Shown one piece after another: positions 47,010 to 58,000 of a stretch of 64,000 nt of DNA. Made by a program: the position numbers and the translations under genes. The notes under the pieces were generated by a model, which did no database searches, was not told where the DNA came from, and worked only from the letters and a program-made list of their open reading frames with translations. The DNA comes from Poa pratensis (lineage: Eukaryota; Streptophyta; Magnoliopsida; Poales; Poaceae), in the NCBI GenBank assembly GCA_947311845.1, contig CAMZMU010000035.1, positions 5,122,344 to 5,186,343 on the forward strand. Direction: 5' to 3'. The first letter of the stretch is position 1. Each line of letters begins with the position of its first letter.

Positions 47010-47875
47010 AAATTACAACACGAAAGTTGTGCGAAACGAAAAGTTTAATCTACTCATCAAAGGAACTAAGTACAACGGATTTGATAAAATTCGTCCAATA
47101 AAAGGCAAACATCGGTCCAAAATTGAGAAGTTACAGTTGACGAAACTCGAACCGAGCAAGGAACAGAACCTACTCCTCGGCGCGCATATTTTTTATGTAC
47201 ACTTTATTTTGAATCGAACAACATTTATGTAGATTATATAAGTCACTAAGTGAAGCAGCGGAGCCACCCCACGTGCACCCATGTGGGTTTTTCGTCTCTA
47301 ACGAGTCTGGCTCTGAAAAAACAGCCAAATTGAGCATTCTTTAACCCTCGAGTGCTTTAAAATTCACGCTGACCAACAATATGGAGTGGGCTGGATAACC
47401 AAACAGACTAGAACTTGCATCGAACAATGGAAGACGAGGCCTTCCAGAAAAACAAAAACGCCCCATGTCTACATCGTGTCATCCGTGATCTCATCTTCCA
47501 AGCCGAAGCATCATCATCATTAATTCATCAGGCTGGTGCTGCAGTGCCTACGAAAACTACGGTCCATATTATTTGTAGTGTAGGTAAGTCTAGGGCATGG
47601 ACACAAAAGATTGAGCGAGGAAAATGTTCAACTTTGTATAGACCCATTTCTAAGTGTAAGCCGATGGATTAGTCTCTACTGGTTAATATTGTAAGAAACT
47701 TTTCATATTTTAATCTTGACCATCAAAATTATAATCAACTAGGTATATACTTTTAGCAAATAACCATATCGTATTTTACCGTTTGTACTCGCTACAATTT
47801 AAGAAACAAACATCATGTGCCTCCCGATCCGGATATTTTTTGTACTACAACAAACGTGAATTTGACTCTACATCA

Positions 47876-48139
47876 AGTTTTGGTTATCGATAGGAAAATT
47901 TCCCAAGGGGTGTCGTTACCACGGTTACCGGAAAATCCCGACCGATTACCTGACGAAAATGAAAACCAAAAATTTGATTTCAATTTTTTTGTTCCTAGTA
48001 TGACTATTTGCAAAGAGTTTTCGTTAAAATACAAAGAAAATCAAATTTCCGGTATTTTTTCCGGTATGACCATTTCCTGGGGTACTCGGGATATCTGGTT
48101 ATTGACCGATAACCATATTTCCCGACCGGTAACCAAAAC
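47876..48139. mobile_element. Short TIR element (MITE-like)
   Basis: The left end gttttggttatcgatagg and the reverse complement of the right end (gttttggttaccggtcgg) form imperfect terminal inverted repeats about 264 bp apart. The interior is rich in ggttaccgg/ccggtaacc motifs, as in hAT-related grass elements. No clear target duplication was found. The duplication breakpoint falls inside it. Confidence 0.5.
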
Positions 48140-49069
48140 ATTAGTCTCCATACAACTATCAAATTGACTTCATTCTAATTAATCTATGTTCAAACCTAAG
48201 CGTGCAACAGATTGATTTTGCATGACCTCACTATTTTCCTTAGCAGTTTCTTCTTTTATTCCTTGCTCAAGAAACATGCATGTTGGACCGACTCATGTAT
48301 ATTCCCTTCCATGCAAATACAATGTGAATATCTAATTGCTTCTACAAAAGCAGCATGCGTGCATGTAATACCTCCTAATGCATCCACTTCATTTTGGTAA
48401 TTCTCGTCAAAATATATGGCCCATTTCTAAGCTGCCCCTCTCCCCAGTTTCTCCCATAAGCCCACCAGTCTATTACTTGAGTCTTCTAGTTTAGTTATGC
48501 CTTATGGAGTAATAAGTTTAGAAATCCCATGTAATAAGTTGAGCGGCTTTATGTGATAGTCTGGGGAGGGTAGCTTATATTTTTTATGCTGCCAAAAGAA
48601 CTGGGCCATATATGCGGTGGAATATACCAAGCATTGATAACTTGATTATTGGTTTGTAGCAACAGTTTATCATATGTCCCCTTGACAACCTGAAGTGTGT
48701 TTAATCGAACAAGAATCTCGTTTTCTTACGAATTATTAAATGGATAATTCAGGATATATTTATGTGTTTAAATTACAATTTTGGTACATAAATAATAAAA
48801 CAAATAATACTCATATACACATGTATAATACAGATAACGATAACATGAGGATGAATGGAAAATGAGGATAACACCTCCTTTTTGTAGACTCGGCAAGAAA
48901 AAATATGCGTTACATGAAGGAAGAAAAATCCTTGCAGAGGAAGTGTGATCACATACGGAGGAAATTAAAGAAAAATCTTGCATGTGATCGATCACATACT
49001 GTATTTGTCAGGACATTGTCAAAAATCCCTCGGGAGTGCTAGTTAACCCGAGAGTATGCATGGGCTACG
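48140..49069. other. Intergenic, no gene seen
   Basis: AT-rich unique sequence. No coding or repeat structure could be defined. Confidence 0.4.
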
Positions 49070-50457
49070 TTAAATCCAGAAGGCTTGCGTATCAGAACTG
49101 TCGTCATAGCCGGGCACCTGGTAGGACCGAGCAGGTCGGTGAGCCGTGGTGATGAGCTCCCCGTCCTCGCCGTACTTGGCGCGGAACGGGGTGAGGCGAA
49201 GCACGTATGTGGTGTCATTGACTACTACTAGGTGCTCCAGGAGGCAGTACTCACGGCGATCGGCCATGTACACGAGCCGAGATTCAAGGCGGCTCCAGCC
49301 CGGCGGGTCTTCTCGGAACAGCGTCTCCTTGCTGACCTTCCACTCGGCGCCTGGCGGCTTGCCTCGGCCACGGACGTGACGCGGCACGCGCACAGGTGGC
49401 CGTCCGTGGTCTTACTGGTTTCCCACCTTAGGTCCTCTAGCTCAACGTCGTTGGTATCGACGAGGCGGAGGCCAACCCACGCGTCCAGGTCGGCGTCGTA
49501 GTGCCCAAGGCCTCTGAACGGCAGGTCCCAGTAGCCGCAGCAGCGCTTCCACCTGCCGCTCCCCGTGCCGTAGGCGAAGGTGCCCGGGGCTACCCGCGCC
49601 CGCCGGCGGACACGAAGAGAGTGCGCCTTCGTGGGTGGACCGCGTACGCCCTGATGCTGTCGGCGTAGAACGGTAGCTCCTCGGGCCTGTCGTTCCAGCT
49701 CCAGGAGAAGCGCGGGGAGTTGGGCAAGGGCCGCCACTCCCATAGCTTGTCGGTGGCGGCGTCGGCCCGCAGGCAGTGCAGGCCTCCCGGGAAGACCACG
49801 TTGCAGCAGGAGCACCTGTCGTTGTCTGAAGTTGATTCGAAAGCGTACAGACTGTTCCCGATGGCCACAACCCGATCGCTGTAGGAGAGTCCCGGCGGAA
49901 GGAGTTCTGACGTGGCCAGCTCCGCCGTCTCGGTGTCGTAGATGGCGGTCACGCTGTCGTAGCAGGGGTAGTCGGACCTCTCCCCTTCTTTGGCAGGCCG
50001 GGGGTAGTTGCCCATGGCGACGATGTTACTGCCCAGGGCAGCGAACTGCGTCCAGCCTCCGGTCCCTACGCGGCAGGCGGGAGGCTCAGGGAGGCGCCGC
50101 AGCGGGGTCGCCGCTGTGTCGCCGTCCAGGTCGTCGTCGTCGTCCATGTCCAGCTTGTGGATGTCGAATCCGTACTCGCGGCCGGGGCTCACGAGCACCA
50201 CGTAGAGATGCCGCTTTGTCGTCGACGTCGGAGCGGATCGCGATCTGTAGGATCTGGATGGGACGTGCGGCAGGGGAGAAGATCGAGCTATCAGTGACGA
50301 TGCTGGTTGCTGCTGCAACAACGTCCATGGCGACGATGCCGACGGAGAAGGGGAGGAGGCACCGGGAAAGTGGTGGAGAAGTCGACCTAGACGAGGAGTA
50401 GCCGGCCCTGCTTGAGAGGAGGAAAAGACATGGACTGCTGGCCGCCGCCCTCATCAT
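49070..50457 (-). pseudogene. DUF1668-like protein, three frameshifts
   Basis: This is a full-length relative of the DUF1668-like genes at 16504 and 44546, about 460 residues if read through. A TATA box at about 50515-50528 and an ATG at 50457 (MMRAAASSPCLFLLSSRAG) start it. The frame changes near 50235 (into RHLYVVLVSPGREYGFDIHK), near 49600 (into GTFAYGTGSGRWKRC) and near 49350 (into EWKVSKETLFREDPPGW), and it ends DTQAFWI. It shows what the lost N-terminus of the duplicated copies looked like, including an acidic MDDDDDLDG stretch. Clearly a pseudogene unless the indels are sequencing errors. Confidence 0.65.
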
Positions 50458-50459
50458 GG

Positions 50460-51110
50460 CCGACGACGGATGTCGAGATCGGAAGGAATTAAATACGACG
50501 GCTCGCGATTCGGATCAATATATATAGCCCGTCCCCCTGATCGCGGGGCGAGTCAGTGTCGACCCTGATCGCGCATGTCCTCTTTCCCATGTCATGTGGT
50601 TGCTCGCTGGAGAAACGTACGTTCACCTGCGTCGTGCCGTACGTTGTTTGACTAGTCGGCCCGATCCCCCCGCATGCGCCAATCCGTCAACCCAGTCAAT
50701 GGGCGGCGAGGTGCTCCTTTTGCGGCGCGATCGATCTCTCTTGGATCAGCGTTAATTAATTACGCGATCAATTGTGCTCGATCCGAATCGAATCAACGTG
50801 CCAGCGCGGACGGGCGGGATCAATTGTGCAACCTATTTTGATAGGGGCTATATCACACATATATAAACTCTGTAAATAACATTGGTATGGGATGAGGTGA
50901 CGCAGCGGGCTTTCGTCCACACACACGATCCGGAAAACTCGTATTTGTGTTTGTCTTTTTTGGGATTTTCCCTGGTCTTAAACTCTATAAATAACATTCT
51001 ATTCTATCTAATCGGACGGCGGATGCGGCCGTCTTATAAGTCAAAACAAAATCACACATATCTCTGTAGTATTTTACTACTCAATTTCTCTTTTCAATAT
51101 ATTTCCCATA
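50460..51110. other. Upstream region of the DUF1668-like pseudogene
   Basis: Contains the minus-strand tatatata box near 50515-50528. The rest is unique sequence without a supported gene. Confidence 0.4.
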
Positions 51111-53300
51111 CATTTTGACATATGTTTTCAAGATTTCCCCGTCATCCATTTTTGGCACATGCTATAGCACATGAACTTTCATAATTTTCTCGCCCAATTT
51201 TTTGTTTCGGTAGCTTACCGCCAGTTTTCGACACGCGTGTTATACACACGTGTTTTAAGATTTTCCCGCCAAAATCCCCGTTTTTATAGTTTCCATCCGC
51301 TTTTGGCACTATAGCACATGAATTTTTAGGATTTGCTCACCCAATTTTCTTGTTTCAGCAGCTTCCTGCCCATTATTTTCGACAGGGCTATAACACATGT
51401 GTTTTCAGGATTTCCCTGCCAAAATTCTTGTTTCAATAGCTTTCCACCCGTCTTTGGCACATGCTATAGCACATGAATATTTAGGATTTTCCCACCCAAT
51501 TTTCTTGTTTCGGTAGTTTCTCGCCCGCTTTCGGCACGGGCAATAATACATGTGTTATCAGGATTTTCCCGCCAATTTTTTTGTTTCAATAGTTTTGCAC
51601 TCGTTTTCAGCACACTCTACATATACCACATGAATTTTGAGTATTTTCTCGCCCAATTATATTATTTCGGCAGTTTCCCGCCCGTTCTCGACACGGGCTA
51701 TAACACATGTGTTTTCATGATTTCCCTCCCAAAATTCTCGTTTCAATAGCTTTCACCTGTTTTCGGCAAAGGCTATTCTTGCAAATTTTCTTGTTTTGGT
51801 AGTTTCCCGCCTATTTTCGGAAGTTTACGTTTGAAAGAATTTTAGATTTTGAAATGTGTTCAAATTGGGAAGTTATTTAGATTTGAATTATGCTCACATT
51901 TATAAATTTTCTAGGTTTGGAAGGCATTTTAATTTTTGAAATATCCAAATTTCTACGTCGCGGATGTGTGGTAAAATTCAAATTTGAGATTGTATACATT
52001 CAAATATCGTTTAGGTTTGGAAATTATAGAAATACAAAAAAGTTCCAGTTTAAAATTGTTTAGATTCATAAAATAGTTCAGTTTGGGAAGTTATCTAGAT
52101 TTGGATTGTTTTTACTTAATAAAATGGTGAGGTGTGAAAATCGTTTAAAACGTTTTTTTTTGAAATTCCACCATATGACATTAGTAGTGAGCTATTTTTT
52201 TGTGTTATTTTGTTTTTTCATTTTTTTTCCCGGTGGATAGATTTAAATTTATTGAGTTTGTAACATTATTTATTTATCTGAAATTTGTATTAATTTGTAG
52301 GGCCCACATGTAAGTAATTTGTCATTTTTGGCAAAAATAAAAAATCTGACAGCCTAGACCTACGCTGACGACGCGATGACGTCAGCGATGGCACAGGCTA
52401 TAGCACATGTAGTTATAGGATTTTCTTGCCCAGATTTCTGGTTTTGGTAGTTTCCACCCGTTTTCGACACGGGTTCATACATGTGTTTTCAGGATTTTCC
52501 CGCCAAATTTTTCGTTTCAATAGTTTGCCAACCGTTTTTGGCACAAGCTATAACACATGAACCTTCAGGACTATCTCACCCAATTTTCTTTTCTTGTTTA
52601 TGTAGTTCCCGTTCGTTTTCGACACAGGTTAACACATGTGAAATCAGGGTTTTCCCGCCAAAAATTTATTTTCAAAAGTTTTTTAGCTATTTTCAGCACA
52701 TGCTAAAGCACATGAATTTTCAGGATTTCTCACCCAATTTTTTTGTTTCGTTAGTTTCCTGTCGTTTTCGACACATGCTATATAACACATGTTATCAAGG
52801 TTTTCCCGCCAATTTTTTTGTTTCAATAGTTTTCCACATGTCATCGGCACATGCTATTGAACATAAATTTATAGGATTTTCTCGTCCAATTATCTTGTTT
52901 CGGTAGTTTCCAGCCCGTTTTCGCATGGGCTATAACAAATGCGTTATCATGAATTTTCCGCAAAAAATATCGTTTCAATAGTTTTTCACCTGTTTTCGGC
53001 ACAGTCCATAGCATGTGATTTTTTTATTATGTTCTCGCCCAATTTTCTTGTTTCGGGAGTTTTCCACCTGTTTTCCCCACTGGTTATATAACACATGTGT
53101 TTTTAGGTTTTTCCCATCAAATTCTCGTTTCGATAGTTTTCCATCTGCTTGGCACATGCTATAACACAAGATTTTTAGGATATTTTGGCCCAATTTTCTT
53201 GTCGCGGTAGTTTCCCACCTGTTTTCGTCATGAGCTATAGTACATGTATTTTTTGAGGAATTTACCATCCTAAAATTTTATTTTGATAATCATTTACATT
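51110..53300. repeat. Diverged tandem array (about 75-bp unit, alternating dimers)
   Basis: Variants of ttttcccgccaattttcttg, tttcggtagtttcccgcccg and ggctataacacatgtgtttt recur head to tail. Gaps between equivalent points in the first part (51169, 51311, 51466) are about 142-155 bp, made of two related half units: one with ctatagcacatgaa, one with ctataacacatgtg. The array is interrupted at about 51800-52390 by AT-rich sequence with its own short repeats. No protein is encoded. Confidence 0.75.
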
Positions 53301-53623
53301 ATATACACGTACTTTTAGGACTTTCCGGCCCGCAAAAAGAGGGTACTAGTAGCCATGCATGCATTTATTATCGGTGGTATCGTAACTTACGCGCATTTAT
53401 CCACCGGTGGAGTACTAGCTATAGGTGGATCACCGGGCCAAGACGCACGCATGACATAAAATAATTAATACTCTAGGCAGCCAATGAGAGTCCGTAACGA
53501 GGTACACACGGATCGGCCATCTGAACCGTCCAACGCACCAAACCGCCTGCACGCGCGCAATTAACGGATCGTAATAACTTAAGTACGCGCGCGTGGTAAT
53601 TAATCTCGACGGAGTGTAGACCG
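53301..53623. other. Intergenic, no gene seen
   Basis: Mixed-composition sequence with no recognised feature. Confidence 0.3.
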
Positions 53624-53960
53624 ATGAGTCACACTCCCAATCCCCATTTCCTCTCTCCGCAGCTCACCACATCGCGGCCGCCGCCGCCACTTCACTCTCC
53701 CCGTCTACCAACAGATCGACCGCCACTCTCTCGCCTCCCGCCGCCGCCGGGCGCGAAGAGGAGCAGATCCTCCCGCCGGAGGATTGCGTCGCGTGCACGC
53801 AGATGCGGCTCGCCGCCGACGACGACGACGCACACAAGCAACTCGCGCCAACCCAAAAAAGGTGCGTCGGCGTCTCCCCCGACCCGCTGCCGCCCCTCAA
53901 GCACGCGACCCCCTCCCGTGAGCTCCATTCTTCCCTCTCCGCCATCATGAGCCAGCACTA
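53624..53960 (+). other. GC-rich exon-like island
   Basis: A CG-rich stretch resembles the first exon of a grass gene. All three plus frames are largely open. One frame begins MSHTPNPHFLSPQLTTS at 53624; another contains EEEQILPPEDCVACTQMRL and ends IMSQH at 53960. Neither is recognised. It may be the first exon or leader of the gene whose remnants form the following module array. Confidence 0.3.
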
Positions 53961-55031
53961 GTATTCAGCACGGGCTTGTTCTTTTTGGAAAGCGAAAAAT
54001 GCTTGCATCATCTACTTCATTTCATCTCCGCCTGGATCCCTCCGCTCATAAAATACTTCAATACTGCTTGATCCCCGTCTTCGTATGTTTACCGAATTTT
54101 CTAGGTATCATTTTTGCTCCAGGTTATTATAGTTTCTGAATGCATACTTGTGTGGTGGATATGCGTTAACCTAGGTCCTTATGAATTCTCACAAAGGTGC
54201 AATTTTTTTTTGACCAGCTTGGCGTACAAGGACTGAAGGTAGGGGTCCTGCTGCAGCTTCATGTTCTACATGCTGTCCGTGATGCGCATGAAGCCCTCCA
54301 TTTCTCCGTATCGAGCCTGATGACGACGGCTCATGATGACCAGGTCTCTTCTTCTTGTTTCTTTTTTCGTTATTTACCATACAATGCAGCTTTAGATTTG
54401 TTACGTGTACTCTGCATAGCTAGATATTAGACACACACACAGTCAGCAAGTCAAAGCCGTAATGCATCTTTAAGCTTAATTACCCCTTATGTTGGTCTCG
54501 GACTGCACCGGGAGCCGCTGCTGCCGCCACCCAACACAACGCAGGCCATCTCTCTCATGTCGCTGGAGAGGCCGCCACTGTCTTGCTGCTCGAGACCGTA
54601 TGATTGGTGCTGCTGCGGAATTGCCACTTGTCGAACCTGACCGGTGATGCTTGAGGAATTGTTCTGTTTGGTATGCATGAAGCTATTAGTTGTACCTTGC
54701 TTGAGATTGAGAATATATGTAGTCGATCCTTGGGATTTTTTGGATCGCCACAACACATACATGCACAGAAAACATATATCAACCACTAGCATTCAGACTT
54801 CGCATGTCCTTTTTGGGAAGCGAAATTGCTTGCATAATGAGTTTCTTTTCGTCTCCAGTTATCCCTGTGCTCATAAAATGCTTCACTGCTTGATCCCCAT
54901 CTTAATATATTTACAGATTTTTCTAGTTATCATTTGCTCCAGTTGATTATATTTTCTGAATGCATACTTGTGTGTTGGATATGCACTAACGTAGGTCCTT
55001 ATCAATTCCCAGAAAAGGTGCAATTTTTTAT
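53957..55031. repeat. Duplicated 250-bp segment flanking a module
   Basis: 53957-54216 and 54786-55031 are diverged copies, sharing gaatgcatacttgtgt, ggatatgc and aggtccttat blocks. Between them lie an exon-like segment (54217-54340, open as DQLGVQGLKVGVLLQLHVLH) and the first module of the array (54488-54705). Confidence 0.65.
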
Positions 55032-58000
55032 CAGATTTAAGTTATGTTGCCAATCTATGCTTTTTAGCTGTTTTCGTACAGATCGATGGATTAACAGCTT
55101 AGTTCTTTCTCGTGTCCGGAATTATGGATAACAGCCTCATCTGCTATCCATTTGTTTTTCAGGACAAGTTAACCACTTCTGTTGGTCTCGGACAACACCT
55201 GGAGCTGCCCCTGCCGCCACCCAACAAAACGCCGGCCATCTCTCTCATGTCGCTGGCCAGGCCGCCACCGTCTCGCTGCTCGAGACCATATGATCGGTGC
55301 TGCTGCGGAATTGCCAGTTGTTCAACCTGATTGGTCTTGCTGCGGGGAACTGTTCTGTTTGGTATGCCTAGTGAGTTAGTGGTGCTTATTTGCACACCTT
55401 TTTGCAATCTGAACAGGATTGAGCAAGGCTCATTTGTACAAAAAAGAGCATGTCTTGTTCATTCTTTCAGTTTTTGCAGTTGGTCAAAATAATTACATTC
55501 ACTATGTCGGATGTATTATCAGCTTAATTCCTGGAGGATTTTACCATCTTTTAAAAAAATTAGGCCGGCTGTGCTTTTCAAAAAAAGAATCATGGATTCT
55601 TCTACAGCGCAATTAAATGCTATAGGATTTCTTCAGGCATGCCTGTAGGACATTGTTATCTTGTTTGTTTTCTATTTGTGCGCTTCACAAACCATGTCGG
55701 TGGGTCAAAGTTGCAGTTAATCATGCATGCTGGAGCTTTGAAGATGTTCTTTTCTTTTGGCGAAGGTGCTATTTAGTGTGTATGTTCATACCATTTGACT
55801 CATTTATGAAATCGAAGTGTTACCTGTGAAGGTTTTGAGTAGATTTTGGCACTATAATGAACTTACTGCATGATACTACATTAAGATATGTGCTCATTGT
55901 CTAGCACCTAATCCCTGCATCAAAATCTCTGATCATCTGTCACATTTTTCTTTGTATCTACTTATTCATTCACAAAATATAAACCATGACACTAAGTCTG
56001 AATGTTTCTCAAAATCTTCTGCTATTCCAGGATAAACATCTTTTTTTCTTTTTCATATGGCTGACTATTGCTTCTTCTGGTAAGCTTTAGTCATAGTAAA
56101 ACTAAAAAGGCATGTCTTGTCCTTTTTCTCTTCAATACTTGTTGGTCGGTTGTACTTATGTTTACCCTGATAAATGATTTTTTTTAGCTTTTAGTTCTTT
56201 ATCGTATCTACCACGATGGTTAACAGCCTCATATGCTGTCCATGTGTTCTTCAGGTCAAGCCAACCACATGCGTTGATATTGGACAGCACCTAACGCTGC
56301 TGCTGCTTCTGCCGGCCACCACAGGGGACCGACATCTACCTCTCATGGCGCTGGAGAGGTCACCGGTCCACTGCTCGAGACCACCTGGTTGGGGTTGCTG
56401 CGGAGTGGCTGTCTGTCCAACCTGACCGTGTGCTGCCGTATTAGGGCGGCGAGCAGATGCTCGACGTTGAGTTCATGCCGCACGACACCTTTGGTGAAGC
56501 ACCTCTTCCACTGTATGTTTTTTAGTACTTGCTGAGCCAATTTCCATGCATCCCTGATTTACATGTCATGTTGCAATTTATGTTTGCATGAGCTGTTGAG
56601 CACTAGTGTATATTTCTGTGTATACCTGATGTGATACTCTCTGTTTCCTTTTGCAGTTGACTTGCTGAAGCTGAAGCCAGGCACCAGCATGCTCTTGAGG
56701 TGAACCACGAAGAGGATTTGTCTAATCATCAGGTCATACCTACAAGAGCCACATGTCTTAATCCGTTTACACATTTGTTTAATTAACTTTTGTGCAGTTG
56801 ATTATTGTTTCTCAAATATCCGTATTGTTAAATATACAAGTTCACAACCCTGAATTCCGACCATAAGTTTTAACCTGCTTGCACATTTATTTGCTACAAT
56901 TCTAGAACTAGTTCCTCTTCTAGGGAACTTACTCGTAGTAAAAGAACATGTCTTGGTTGATTTTTTCAACACTTATTTACCATGCAGGATTGATTAATAA
57001 CTTAATTCTTATCTTATCTACCTATGATGGCTAACAACCTCATCTGCTGTCCATGTGTTTTTCAGGTCAAGTCAACCACTTGTGGTGGTCTCGGACAGCA
57101 TCCGAAGCTGCTGCTGCTGCCACCGCCCCGCTGCTCAGGACCACGTGATCGGGTGCTTCTGTGAGGGCGGTGAGCAGCTTCTTGTCACCAAGTTCATGCC
57201 GCGCACGAGACCTTGGCCAAGCACCTCTTTCACTGTCTGTCAATTACTCAATTTTTTTCACCTGTGGTTTTAAGTTCGGTTGAGGTTGGAAATGCTTTTT
57301 GTATACATTCATAGATGCACCAGCCTTGTATGATTAAGCTACCTTGATGCAGTGGGGATTGGATATACTCTTACAGCTGATTATGTGCACCCGAATTATT
57401 TTTTAATGCTTGAAGCGATAGTTGATAGTCTGACTAGACTATATGATCTGCTTCATCCACCTGTGTGTTTTAAGTTTGAGACTGCTTGCTCGATCTGGTT
57501 GAGATTGATCGATGCATACGGGTTGCAAGTGTTTTCTGGATGCATCCATAGATGCACCAGCTTGGATTGTATGATTAAGCTAGCTAGATGAGGTGGTGAT
57601 TGGATATACTCTTAGATCTCATTCTGTGCACCCGAACACATCAGCTGGCTGAGTATCAAGTTAGGTGTCATTTGTTGATATTGTTATGCTTACTTTACTG
57701 ATCAAGTGCGGAGTTTCCTTAGCTTTTGTCAATAGGTTCTTCCACCAAAAAGAATAAACCCAACATGATAATGCATGCACCACTGATTTGAACTTGTGCT
57801 CTTCAATTGTATGTTTGCCTCGTACGTGTCATGTTCAGCAAAGCAATGGTGCTCCAGATTGCAACCCATGTAGGTGCATAGCTTGAGTGAGGCTGTTATC
57901 GCACGTGCTCTGTGTTGTTCAGGAATTTTTCATCGAAATTACTGCACTTGCTCTCATCGGCGAGATGTTGTTTCTTCACATTATCTGTTCCATCTCATAT

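Larger units (their letters stand above)
27870..48020. repeat. Segmental duplication, copy 2 (more intact)
   Basis: This is the second copy of the roughly 20-kb block that starts the window, in the same orientation. It keeps longer reading frames in the reductase gene, the 3' part of AP1 and the DUF1668-like gene. It contains one extra 164-bp retroposon (44164-44327 including one target repeat). The right end lies inside a short TIR element (47876-48139) that is complete here and truncated in copy 1. Because copy 1 begins at the window edge, the left breakpoint of the duplication cannot be placed. Confidence 0.93.

Noticed and set aside
53624..53950. 108-residue frame as a stand-alone protein
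   Set aside because: It is Ser/Pro/Arg low complexity in a GC-rich island. I kept it only as an exon-like region without a product.
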